A stretch of 64,000 nucleotides of DNA from Lingula anatina (Eukaryota; Brachiopoda; Lingulata; Lingulida; Lingulidae). The notes under the pieces were generated by a model, which saw nothing but the letters and a program-made list of their open reading frames with translations, was not told the origin of the DNA and searched no databases. The stretch is from NCBI RefSeq assembly GCF_001039355.2, contig NW_019773947.1:280510-344509 (forward strand), in the 5' to 3' direction. Made by a program: the position numbers and the translations under genes. Below, in pieces: positions 36,785-46,972 of this stretch (positions are counted from its first letter, which is position 1; the number at the start of each line of letters is the position of its first letter).

Positions 36785-37015
36785 TCAAATGACAGAAAAG
36801 GGAGACCTGGTCACGATTCTAAAATCGTAGAGGTACTTTGGTCTCATTATTTTCATTGGGCTCTTTTGGCTCTTCCGCCAAAAACAGTCGCCACACCTGA
36901 GATTATTTCGTCCGAGCGTTATGTAGCCTTCCACCCCGGAGAATATATCCATATTCAGGGCAACGGTAACAGATAATGAAGTCCCTGTATCTAGTTTTAC
37001 TGATCGACCGTTCAT
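36785..37015 (-). other. Conserved open frame, S1 copy (unrecognised, frameshifted)
   Basis: A frame beginning MNGRSVKLDTGTS and ending RIVTRSPFSVI is shared with 48376-48612. Relative to that copy it lacks 19 bases in the middle (frameshift) and keeps an extra stretch near the start. The sequence is not of a family I recognise. It may be an eroded exon or part of a repeat. Confidence 0.3.
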
Positions 37016-38686
37016 ATCGGATATACTTATTTACTGATAGATTTATGGCACGCAGGAATCAGTACGATTCCCTATAAAAACTGGGCCTCTAAAGTAGAAA
37101 GAGAGAGAGACCCCGTTGTTAAGCCTCTCTTCTGGTCCTCAAATCAAGTTCGGTCCCTTGGTTCTAAACTGTTAGCAAGAAACTCTGTACTGGTCCTACA
37201 CCTGTAAATGTCCATCATGACGAGTTCAAACGTGTTCCCCAAACGTGTCCTTGGCTGACTCTATAATGGTCTCCAATATTTGAGGTTTAAAACTTTGAGA
37301 GGCTACCAAAAAACGTACGTAAGCTGAATGTTAGAAAGAAATGCATTTCAATTATTTAAAATTGTATTATTTGCTATAAGATATTCTCATATTTTTAAAG
37401 AACACAAAAGTTTTGCTGCGTGACTACCTTTATGATGCTTAATACTACTACAATATTTATGGCGTTCTCTGCTTCTTGTTTTCAAGTTACATTCGTTGGT
37501 GATTGTTTGCATGTGTGTGTGTGTGGGGGGGGGGGGGCTACTCACTCACCCTCATGACCGTGCGTTCTTTATTCCGTTGCAAGTTAGTATAAGCTCTTAT
37601 TTTCATATGGACGCGTATATTCCCGTGAATTTCCTAAATGTCCACTGGACTTTCAATAACTATAGTGATTCAGAGCTTAAATCAGAACTTAGTCCCTTAT
37701 ATAGGCACAGTATAACGGATTTTTACTGCATACGTTTTATAAATCTATTAATACTGCAATTTATGTAAAAAGCTCCCTATGAAGGATAGTCTTGCTACTT
37801 TATTCTTTTATGCGTTTTGTTTTCAGAATTTTTTTTTTTTTTTCAATTTTCAGGATTTAGGGTTTAGGTATGGTCATTATAAAACTGCCAAAATGTAGGC
37901 GTTTTGTGCAAGTAGTAGAAATGGATTATATTATTTTCGAATCAGCGGATCTAAAATAAACAAAGTTTATTAATAAACGCGCAATATATTCGTAATTAAA
38001 GCCTATTTGCCTGTTTGACTGCATTTAAACTAAGACGCAACTGACTGTTTGATTGACGGGGCTGGTTTAGAGATGTGCTGCATACCTTGTTGGTATTTAT
38101 ACCTAGTATAGGCCTTCACAAGCTATATATCCCATATCTTTCGGATAATGTTCAAGTGATGTTTTGCTACAGGATGACAACTTAACATCCCAATTGTATT
38201 GCTTTAGGAGCGTACAGTGAAGGGAATGTCATGAAAACCCAGTGATCTGACCAAAGACATTGTGGCGATTTGATCGACTAATGGTAGAGGACAGATCCAG
38301 TATAACTACGTACATGTAGTATAAGTATGCATACCAATGCAATTTACTGTTATACAACGCCGTACTCCCTTGGGTAAAATTAAAGGCTAACATTCCCGTT
38401 TCAATTTACCACTTCAAGGGAAAGATTCAGAACAGCGCCCTGCCCTGAATTTTGATCTAGTAAACTGACCACTGGAAACCACAAAATTTTCTTTAATGCC
38501 CGAAATCTGTGTAAATACTCGATCCCCACCATTAAAAGTGCCACCGACCCTCACATTGACTGCCTCTCTTGTTATGGAGCACAATTCAAATTAATTTAAA
38601 AGAGACAAACCTAGCTGTTATTACAGAATCGGGATTCTTTTACATAGATTTTGTCTCGACTCCAGGGACGTCTCAATTTCCTTTTC

Positions 38687-38689
<3 letters not shown>

Positions 38690-38741
<52 letters not shown>
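38690..38741 (+). repeat. (TA)n microsatellite
   Basis: About 52 bases of TA, followed at 38763-38780 by a shorter TA run. It lies just beyond the 3' end of the Penelope-like fragment. Confidence 0.95.
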
Positions 38742-38746
<5 letters not shown>

Positions 38747-38799
38747 GTAAAAGCGTTTTTCCTATATATATATATATAATAAAAAGAAAAAAAGTACAG

Positions 38800-40050
38800 C
38801 AACTTTTTTGCCCCGACCGGTTTCTTTCTTTCTTCAGGGGGTTTTGTTTATTTGTTACTAGGTGATGTCATAAAGGCTAAAATGTGACGTATGTAACAAT
38901 GGGTGTTTAATTGTTACTTTTACCAATACTTTTATCTATTCAATTTAGGTTTATACTTATTAATGAATATATTTTCTTTCATTTCCCTTTCTGTTTGGGT
39001 TGTTTCCCTAGTGAATTTATAAAATGGGAATACCGCAAAGTCCTTGTTTTTGTTCATAGAGCATTTCCTAATGTGCCCACTCACAGACGTGTGTTAAGAT
39101 ACTTCATGGTATATTACCACTTCATTATTTGTTGTCTGTGAACGGTCATTCTATGTCGGAGAGTGTTTCCAGTTTGTCCTATATAGTTCTCACCGCATCC
39201 ACTGCAAGTTAATACATAAATTAAGTTTGAGCTAGTGCAGGTGAATGGGTGTTTAATTCTAAAAGTAAGTCCATTTTTAAATGTTAGATGGCTCCCCTCT
39301 TTAATTAGTGGACAGGTACCACACCTGGGTACCTCACATTTCTGTACTCGTATTGTTGAGGTTTCCACAATTGTCCTGGAATTGTTTTCAAATTTTGCTT
39401 TTGTTAAAATTTGCTTTAGTGATGGACTTTGTCTCTTACTCTTTATAATCTGCATTTCGGTTAGTATCTCATTCATTTTGTTATCTTGTTTTACCAAAGG
39501 TAAGTTTCCAGTTATGACATTGTGTACTTCCGGATTTTTTGGATTATATGTTGATATGTATGGCTTCCTTTTTAATTTTGTCTTTGGTGGTCCTCAGGTC
39601 GTTCTTCGGTATCTGTTTTGCCTTTTTAATCCCAGTTTGTATCAGTTGTCTTGGGTATTGTCTCCTTAATAGGAATCCTTCAAGCTCTTTGAGCCTTTGT
39701 TTTAATATGGTTTCATTTGAGACAATTGTGCATAGTCTTCGAGCTAGATTGTATGGTATGTTGTGCTTAATGTGTCTGGGATGACACGAGTTAAAAGGGA
39801 GATATTGTTTTGTGTCTGGTGTTTTGTAGTACACATCTGTCTCAATTTTTCCTTTTACACTCATTACCATAACATCGAGGAATGGGAGTTGTGTTGAATT
39901 TGAATCCATCGTGAATTGTAAACAGGTATGTAGGTTGTTGAGGATCAGGTTGAAATCTTCCAATTCATTTTCTGTTTTGTCTCAAATTATAAAACAGTCA
40001 TCAAGGAAACGTTTCCATGTGTTTTCTAATTGATTCCTAGGTTCCAGTAT
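38800..40050 (-). mobile_element. Penelope-like element, 3' part (RT end + GIY-YIG endonuclease)
   Basis: On the minus strand from 40050 down, the reverse transcriptase palm motif reads RFLDDCFII, then a stop where Trp is expected. The RT end follows (39544-39963: LPFLDVMV, ETDVYYKTPDTKQYLPF, CHPRHIKHNIPYNLARRLC). After a frame break near 39540 comes a linker with CEVPRCGTCPLI, then a GIY-YIG domain (LIYVLTCSGC, ENYIGQTG, LRHRMTVHRQQI) ending near 39114. RT followed by GIY-YIG is the signature of Penelope-like elements. The 5' part is absent, and the stop and frameshift show it is inactive. S2 lacks it, so it entered S1 after that duplication or was lost from S2. Confidence 0.85.
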
Positions 40051-40262
40051 TAAATTCAAGGTTACAGTATCAAATGACCATAAAACTGAAAAGACACTGG
40101 AAAATGTCACCAAATTAATACACGATTAGCATCAGGATGTGTTTTTAAAAAGCAGTGTGCCAATTAACGTGTGAGCCATATTTCATTCCATTCGTAATAG
40201 GTGTCTTCACGGGTGACTACAGGCTTCATCATGAAAAAGCACTTGCTTACACTTCTCCTCTG

Positions 40263-40335
40263 TTGTAGAAACGCAATGTTCTACTTGTTGTAGACACGCA
40301 ATGTTCTACTTGTTGTAGACACGCAATGTTCTGAG
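40263..40335 (+). repeat. 25-bp minisatellite, three units (S1)
   Basis: The phrase TTGTAGACACGCAATGTTCT recurs at a period of 25 bp, three times here (the first with one mismatch) and twice at the matching place in S2 (49043-49092). Confidence 0.9.
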
Positions 40336-40576
40336 GATGGAACGGCCATCTTTGAGTCCTTTTAGCACCAAGGGATGATGTGGAGTGGGCGGTAAAGAAA
40401 AGAACATATCACCCAATAATCTGGAATAAATCCGTCAAGCTCTTCAGGAAGAATAGGACAATATCCCACTAAGCAGACTTAGGTGGTAACCCTTGTTGGA
40501 GGCACGCCGCGCTGCCTACATGAGTCAATTGCAGTGCACACGGTTTGTAAACGCGCTATTAGACAAGCGAGTCTTA

Positions 40577-40801
40577 GGGTGCATTCCCAGAGATTTAGAT
40601 CGATCCAGAGATTAAGATTTAGATCGACCTAACACCCTGGGGGTTCATGCTAAATTGCAGTCAGCCGTGCGCGCACCATAGTTAATTACCCTCTTACAGC
40701 TTTTAGTAGGCGGTATAGACGCTTAAGCCGGCTAAGCTGACAGTAATCTAGTGAGACTCTCCATAGCGATAGATCGATCGAAAATCTATGGGAATGGGGT
40801 C
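40577..40801. mobile_element. TTA-site MITE, copy 1 of a tandem pair
   Basis: The 225-bp element has imperfect inverted ends (GGGTGCATTCCCAGAG and, reversed, GACCCCATTCCCATAG). It is flanked by TTA at 40574-40576 and 40802-40804. The interior has 'gcttaagccggctaagc'. A 3-bp TTA target is typical of PIF/Harbinger-like elements. Confidence 0.9.
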
Positions 40802-40804
40802 TTA

Positions 40805-41011
40805 GGGTGCATTCCCAGAGATTTAAATTTAGATCGACCTATCTCCCTCGGGGTTCACGCTAAATTGCAGTCAGCCGAGCGCGCACCACAGTTAATTACC
40901 CCCTTACAGCTTTTAGTAGGCGAGACAGACGCTTAAGCCGGCTAAGCTGACAGTAATCTAGTGAGACTCCCCACAGGGATAGATCGATCTAAAATCTATG
41001 GAAATGGGGTC
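40805..41011. mobile_element. TTA-site MITE, copy 2 of a tandem pair
   Basis: A 207-bp member directly following copy 1 and sharing the TTA at 40802-40804, with another TTA at 41012-41014. It lacks about 18 bp near its left end compared with copy 1. Confidence 0.9.
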
Positions 41012-41385
41012 TTAATGAGCACATTCTCGTAACTGTAAAACAATAATGACATAAGGTGTGTAACATTTTCTAAATAACAAACAGTGCGCGTGCGCGCACT
41101 CATGTGTGATTGCTTGCCTACACGTAGCTGATTTGAAATTAAAGGTGTCGTACCCGGGATTTTCCCGCCAAATCGAATTTTCCTCAAAATAGTTGTTCTT
41201 ACTTATGAACCGTTGCTCGACCCGTTAATCTACTTGAATTCCGTGTGTTACCTCCGACCGAAAGATTCTTTTTTTTTTTTTTTGTATCTTTGTGAAAGAT
41301 AACGTTAATGCGCCAGATCTTCAGTTTTTGGCTCGTTTTTCTGTCTGATTTTTCTCTCACAAACACCTATTACAATTCTAACATT

Positions 41386-42330
41386 TAACAATTGGTATGC
41401 GAACGACATCGATCTCGACCAGTGGGCCCATCACACGACTGCTTTCTCTCATTTATGATAAGGGCTACAGCGTGTGGCCGCTTTTCTATTACTTATGCTG
41501 CACCAACACAACCTGGGCCACAACGCGTGGCCGCATTAAAGGACAATGTTCATGTAAAAATCCATTTCTCGAATTTTGAAGATACAGCACTCAATCTATA
41601 CACTAGAGGTATGTTTTAATCGATCCCCGCCATTTAAAAATTATAAAAACAATCTATTAGTAGAAAAAAAAGCGTTTTAGTAAACCTCACCTCAATATGC
41701 AAAAATGAAGCAACAGATCTGGGTCACGTGGTACTGTGACGACAATCACGATAAAGGTCTATGAGACTCAACTGAGCTGCAGGTGCATACAGACGGAGAA
41801 GTTAAGGAAAGTTGTGTTGAACGGAGTTGAGGAATTTTCGTTATGCCTCGGTGTGTTGCCGTGGGATTCACCAAAATTGCAGCTCTCGTTGACAATCTTT
41901 CTTTGTCTGTGACGGTCTTCCGNAGCCAAGTGCAAATATGCTATAGCTTGATTTATATTTAGATAGTTACATTCACGTACAATTACTCTTTCGCCTTGAT
42001 TTCTGCCAATGGGCCCATTACGAGGCCGCTTTCTCTTATTTATACAAATGGCTGCAGCGCCTGGCTAAATCTCTGGGAATGCACCCTTAATTGTGCACCT
42101 ATTGCAACTTAACTTGCCGACATATTGTACATAAGTTGTAACCTTCCATTAATTAATTATTATTACGATAACAAACACAGTGCATTACTATGGATATCTT
42201 TAACTAGCAATTGGCCTAGCAACATAGATTCTGCAATTTGTAAAACTAAATCGCTAGCATTCAAATAAGCTGTTCTGTTCATCTCAGTGAACCAGATTAT
42301 AAATCAATCATTTATTTCTATTAATACACT
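41386..42330. other. No gene recognised
   Basis: It contains a partly repeated motif (gggcccat ... gccgctttctc ... ggctacagcg/ggctgcagcg) at about 41426 and 42010, and an ambiguous base at 41923. A 21-bp end fragment of the TTA-site MITE lies at 42066-42086. Confidence 0.45.
42066..42086 (-). mobile_element. Solo end fragment of the TTA-site MITE
   Basis: 21 bp matching the left inverted repeat of the family in reverse orientation, followed by TTA at 42087-42089. The rest of the element is absent. Confidence 0.65.
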
Positions 42331-42426
42331 TCCTTATGCTTTCCTCTTTTGAGCTGGCAGGGCTCTCCTATCCCTCTCATCTCTGCCATATGGAGTCTAT
42401 ACTTCCTTTCTTCATTTTAGAGAAAC

Positions 42427-42882
42427 ATGGATCAACCCCCGGGAATCCCAACACTGGGGGAAGCCGTCTACTGGGTCATGACCCCCGGCCCCAGCACCCC
42501 ATACAGCATATTCCCAACCCCTGCAATGATGACAGGACCCAGAACAACAGTAGCCGGGACACAAAGCCACAGCGTGACCTCAACCCCTCCAGTAGGAGCC
42601 ACCAACACAGTAACCACCACAAGTCAGCACAACCTCGCAGCAATGGGGACAGCGACAACACAAGCTCAGCCTCGCCCTCCCCCCCCCCCAATCCCACTCC
42701 TTTCCCTCAAGTTCACAAGCCCTCCCTTACCCCCAACTCGCAGGAAACATTCCAGTCCCCACTGCCTCTCCCGCCCAGACCCGGCTCCTAGGCACCAACG
42801 TGACAAACCCCCCTCACTATTAACTCTCCCATGCCCCCAACCAAGCTCAATATACTCCCTCCCCCCTCCACTCAGTCAATAA
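42427..42882 (+). CDS. Proline/serine-rich frame, possible gag-like ORF
   Basis: 151 codons beginning MDQPPGIPTLGEAVYWVMTP and becoming almost entirely Pro, Ser, Thr and Gln. It sits where the first ORF of a DIRS/Ngaro element would be. No zinc knuckle or other motif is visible, and an overlapping frame (42336-42791) is also open because the DNA is C-rich. This is low-complexity coding potential only. Confidence 0.3.
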   Translation: MDQPPGIPTLGEAVYWVMTPGPSTPYSIFPTPAMMTGPRTTVAGTQSHSVTSTPPVGATNTVTTTSQHNLAAMGTATTQAQPRPPPPPIPLLSLKFTSPPLPPTRRKHSSPHCLSRPDPAPRHQRDKPPSLLTLPCPQPSSIYSLPPPLSQ

Positions 42883-43264
42883 CAGATGTGAGAAACCCCC
42901 TTCCCTCCTCTCCCTTCCATTATCAAGGCTAGCCTCACTCCCAGCCTGTGCCCAACCCAGACCAAGCCCAACACAACGTGCCCGCCCACTACCCCATGGT
43001 CCAAGCCAACACCGCCCATCTCTCTTCTCAATTCCATGCGGCCACAACTATGCCCCTCCAGGCCACGCCCATTTTAATCACTATTCCAGCCACACCTTGC
43101 CCCAAGATGAAGCCCATGACCTCGGTACTCCAGGTAAGAAAATTCCTAGAACTAATATAGATCACCACGTCAACTCAAAATCGAGACAAAAAAATTGGGA
43201 TGATGATTATATCAATGTGAAAGATCTCTTCCCCCTTGTTTTCTACTGGGTTTTTCCCTAAAAT

Positions 43265-44329
43265 CACAGAACTATTTTGATTAAAATTTACCCATGGGCT
43301 TACGTTCCAGTTGTCAAAAATTCGAAACCTTTAATTCGGCCAAAGAATGGATAGCTAAAAACAAGTTTCAGATACATGTACCTGATATCCTACACTTGCT
43401 TGATGATTTCCCCAACCAAACAAGAATGTCAAAAACGGCTTGATCGTTTCATAGGCCTTTGTCAGCTTATAGGAGTACCATTAGCCCCGGAAAAAACTAC
43501 TTCCCCAGCTACTGTAATATCCTTCGCAGGTATAGAACTGGACACCTCACTGCAGGAGGCCCGCTTGCCCCCAGAAAAAAATCAAAAACTGCCTAGAACT
43601 AGTCCATGCCCACATATCCAAAAAGAAAATAACACTACATGACCTCCAATCGATCATTGGCCTTTTAAATTTCTGCTGCTTTATTATCCCGGTCGGGCGG
43701 GCCTTTTTAAGACGGCTCATCAATCTAACCATTGGGACGACCCAACCCCACTACAAAATGCGCCTCAACAATGAAGCCCGTGTTGACCTTTCTATGTGGA
43801 AAATATTCCTCCAAACCTTTAATGGGCGAGGCTTCTTCTACGATGATCTTTGGTCTTTGTCCTCAGCAGATTGCATTTTCACAGACTCATCCGGAGGTAA
43901 TGGATATGGGGCACTATGTGATACCAAGTGGTTTTATGGTCAGTGGCCACAGGAACTAAGAGGCCTCAAAATTGCCATTCTTGAAATTTATCCAATTGTC
44001 CTGGCCTTTTTCGTTTGGGGAGATCACTTGAAAAACAAAAAAGTAACAGTCTTTTCGGGCAATGATCATTCGAAGCCTTGATTTACATTCTTAATAAATG
44101 CACCTCGAAGGACCATTCTATAATGCTACTATTGAGAAAACTTATTCTGTATTGTTTAAAGAACAGCATTAACTTTCGAATCACCCACATACCTGGCGTG
44201 GACAATTGCGCCACTGATGCCCTCTCTCGATCCAATTTACAGGCCTTCAGAAGACTGCAGCCACTGGCAGATCCTCACCCTACCTCTATTCCCCCAGCTT
44301 GGTCACTAGACAACTTACTGAAGAATTGA
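43265..44329 (+). pseudogene. DIRS/Ngaro-type reverse transcriptase (C-terminal part) and RNase H
   Basis: The RT section starts at LPMGLRSSCQKFE and runs to the catalytic HLLDDF (about 43380), then LIGVPLAPEKTT and ISFAGIELD. A frameshift near 43590 leads into SIIGLLNFCCFIIPVGRAFL and the RNase H domain: IFTDSSGGNGYGAL (first catalytic Asp), LEIYPIVLAF (Glu), a second frameshift near 44066, then EALIYILNKC and HIPGVDNCATDALSR. The motifs are the DIRS-group form. The RT fingers and motif A are missing, so it is 5'-deleted internally and dead. Confidence 0.85.
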
Positions 44330-45365
44330 ATAGCACATTCGAAGCTGCCCTCGCAAAGAACACCAGGAGGACTTACAGCAAAATTGAGCCGCTTTTATTG
44401 GAATTGCAACAAAAAATTGGCCTGAAAGCATTCCCTTCAGATCCAGCAGTCACAGCCCTAGTTGTACAATATCTAAGTGAACGATACAGGCCATCATTCA
44501 TCAGGACTCACCTATCTGCGTTAAGCTACAAATACAAGATGGCAAGCATCCCGGGCCCAACGTTTGCTTTCATAGTTAGCAATTCAAGGTCTGGAGAAGA
44601 AAAACCCCTCATGCGACACAAGGTCCCCAGTTACTTTGTCAGTCCTACATACTCTGATACAGCGTCTTAGGGTGTATTCCCAGAGATTTTGCAGTCAACC
44701 GAGCGCGCACCATAGTTTATTACCCCCTTACAGCTTTCAGTAGGCGGGACAGACGCTTAAGCCGGCTAAGCTAACAGTAATCTAGTGAGACTCCCCACAG
44801 GGGTGGGTCGATCTAAAATCTATGGAAATGGGGTCTGTACGTCTGTACGCAGTACGCAGTCAGCCTACGAAGCACACTTAATCGCTGCCATGTTTACGCT
44901 TGCATTCTTTGGACTCTTGAGGATAAGTGAAGTTGTATTAAGCGATACCGACCACCATCTTCAACTTTACAACGTTAAGATAAATCAGCCTGAAGGCACC
45001 ATCACCTTACATCTCCCTTTTTTTAACATGCAAGTCAGAACTCGAATCACACTGTGATCATTCGCAAACAAATGACTAAGGTATGTCCTGTGAGATGGGT
45101 CTCCGAATACGCATCCCTACGCCCTAGCACAAGCTATAGACACTTCTTCGTTCACGCTGATGGATCCCCAGTTCGCACCCAGGATTTCAATAGATACTTA
45201 GAACACTGTATGAAGGCAGCTAACCTCTCCCACCTGAACATTAAAAGCCATAGCTTTCGTATTGGCGGTGCTATACTCGCAGCAAGTATTGGCATGTCAG
45301 AAACTCAAATCAAACTCCTAGGCAGATGGACATCAGACGCATATAAAAAATACCTCCGGTTTTAA
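44299..45365 (+). pseudogene. Tyrosine recombinase of the Ngaro/DIRS element, interrupted by a MITE
   Basis: The N-terminal core-binding half (44320-44660) has NTRRTYSKIEPLLLE and FIRTHLSALSYKY. The catalytic half resumes at about 44867 with LAFFGLLRISEV (catalytic Arg). After a frame break at 45056 come HSFRIGGAILAA (HxxR), KLLGRWTSD and YKKYLRF with the nucleophilic Tyr near the end (45365). All catalytic residues of a tyrosine recombinase can be seen. The 166-bp MITE at 44670-44835 splits the two halves. The enzyme would integrate the circular cDNA of the element. Confidence 0.88.
44670..44835. mobile_element. TTA-site MITE inside the recombinase gene
   Basis: A 166-bp member, shortened internally by about 60 bp near its left end, beginning GGGTGTATTCCCAGAG after TTA (44667-44669) and ending AATGGGGTC. 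The right flank is TGT rather than TTA, so the duplication is damaged. It inserted after, or as, the retroelement died. Confidence 0.85.
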
Positions 45366-45400
45366 TTATTTTTATTAATCTTATATTGTTTCAGATTCTT

Positions 45401-45517
45401 AGCACTAGCGACTAGAAGTGTCTATTAATCAGATCATGTTTTCTTGCAATATACTAATAGCACTAGCGGCTGGAAGTGTCACTCAATCAGATCATGTTTT
45501 CCTTCAATATGCTAATA
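45401..45517 (+). repeat. 58-bp direct repeat, two units plus a weak third
   Basis: The block 'agcactagcg...agaagtgtc...atcagatcatgttttc' recurs at 45401 and 45459. A more diverged third unit lies at about 45616-45690. It sits just downstream of the recombinase. Confidence 0.8.
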
Positions 45518-45758
45518 AGAGAGCATTCACAAAATCTGGGCACTAATATTCATTACCCATGCACGTGTCCATTGTCATATAGAATAGTGTATCTTACAGA
45601 ATGTCAGTTATTTAGGATTCTTGGTACTACGGTCGACGTCTGTAATTGTCACTTAACCATGTTTTCCTTGGATTTGCTAATCCGAGAGCAAAGAAAAACT
45701 GGGCATGAACAATCACTATCATGCAGATTGCTTATTAATTTGATATGTAAACGTCAAA

Positions 45759-45938
45759 AAATCCTCCATGATCCTCGGTCCAGGGGTCTTGGTTCGTGGA
45801 GGTTTTTAGGTTCTAGAAAATTATGTAATTAGGATAGAGATTCTATATTCATATTTGATAGGTATATTCCCATTTCCTTGATGGGTCAACTTCCAAAATC
45901 CTCCGTGGTCCTCGGTCCAGGGGTCTTGGACTGTGGAG
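45759..45938 (+). repeat. Short direct repeats with 'cctcggtccaggggtcttgg' core
   Basis: Two copies, starting at about 45759 and 45895, lie roughly 135 bp apart. Each core is partly self-complementary. They are part of the 3' non-coding region of the retroelement. Confidence 0.75.
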
Positions 45939-46120
45939 ATCTTTGAATTTCATAATTCATATACTAATTCTGTATTCCATTTTGAGAGACATTAAATCAT
46001 ATTTGTATTTTACAAGCTAATCTCAGCCTGTTTCTTACAATTGTTACACATTATATCAATTTTTGGGTGGGGCAGAAAACTTACCGAGCCCCACCATTCG
46101 GTTTTACGATAAGTTTTCTA

Positions 46121-46337
46121 TGGCGGGAAGTAATCCCCACCTTTTATGATCTCCAGAGTTCAGCTATAAGATTTGCGTAATCCATCATAATATTATGCAA
46201 TTGGCAGCTCGCGAACCGCGATCCATTACATAGGAAGTGACTCAATTGCCCCATTACTTTATCCATTATCCACCCTTAGATCATAAAATGAACAAAAATT
46301 GGATATATGAATATAAAGTCTTAGCTAATGATAAATA
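46121..46337 (+). repeat. 217-bp direct repeat, first copy
   Basis: Begins TGGCGGGAAGTAATCC and ends GCTAATGATAAATA. It is about 95% identical to 46756-46972, 635 bp downstream. The arrangement recalls the split direct repeats (B1, B2) of Ngaro elements; the matching A1 repeat was not found. Confidence 0.85.
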
Positions 46338-46755
46338 AAGATTATTGCATGCCCATAATCTGATTTATCAAGCTAAGATTTTACCCGAGTCGGTTCCTAC
46401 ACCTGTCTGTGTAAATAACATTACGTCATCCATTTAATCTTCTGGCATTATAAGCCAATCGCGACGCGGGTTTGAATCACGTGGGGATAATAACAGAAAC
46501 GACGCTTCTTTCGCGCTTTCCCGAAGATACTCTTTAGCTTACAGCTCAGTCGTACTGACGAATAAACCAAGCGCTAAAGTAGAAGTCAACCCCGAACAAC
46601 ATTAATACCAATCAATAGTAAGTTAATGCCTTCGTTTATTCACTTTCCCACCCAACCCTATTCCCCTTTTACATTCAACTCACATGCTTCTGTCCACATT
46701 TCTCAACACTTACCTAAAGTACATGTAGTATCAATTCTTATGATACTCAAATAGT

Positions 46756-46972
46756 TGGCGGGAAGTAATCCCCACCTTTCATGATCTACAGAGTTTAGCT
46801 ATAAGCTTTGCGCAATCCAACATAATATTATGCAATTGGCAGCTCGCGAACCGCGATCCATTACGTAGGAAGTGACTCCATTGCCCCATTACTTTATCCA
46901 TTATCAACCCTTAGATCATAAAATGAACAAAAATTGGATATATGAATATAAAGTCTTAGCTAATGATAAATA
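46756..46972 (+). repeat. 217-bp direct repeat, second copy
   Basis: Partner of 46121-46337. It ends exactly where the S2 segmental duplication begins, so it probably marks the right end of the retroelement. Confidence 0.85.

Larger units (their letters stand above)
35543..41385. repeat. Segmental duplication S1
   Basis: It aligns in two blocks with 46970-51066: 35543-37110 with 46975-48705, and 40044-41385 with 48840-51060. Between the blocks S1 carries about 2.9 kb, including a Penelope-like fragment, that S2 lacks. It is more diverged than the receptor duplication. Each copy serves as an empty site for insertions in the other. Confidence 0.88.
42330..46972 (+). mobile_element. Ngaro/DIRS-type tyrosine-recombinase retrotransposon, degenerate
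   Basis: In order on the plus strand are a proline-rich frame (42427-42882), the end of a DIRS-type reverse transcriptase, RNase H, a tyrosine recombinase, short tandem repeats, and a pair of 217-bp direct repeats at the 3' side. I see no methyltransferase domain between RNase H and recombinase, which favours Ngaro over DIRS1/PAT-type organisation. Such elements integrate a circular DNA by recombinase rather than integrase. Frameshifts, a missing RT N-terminus and a MITE inside the recombinase make it inactive. The left boundary is not defined. Confidence 0.8.

Noticed and set aside
38611-38802. Isoleucine-tyrosine repeat frames on both strands
   Set aside because: They are translations of the (TA)n microsatellite.
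39235-39669. 144-codon plus-strand frame
   Set aside because: It is antisense to the Penelope-like RT and GIY-YIG coding sequence, which has clear family motifs.
40263-40335. CRISPR-like spaced repeats
   Set aside because: The 25-bp units are contiguous with no unique spacers, and the DNA is clearly eukaryotic.
42476-42697. Minus-strand Gly/Leu/Trp-rich frame
   Set aside because: It is the complement of C-rich, proline-coding DNA, with no motif.
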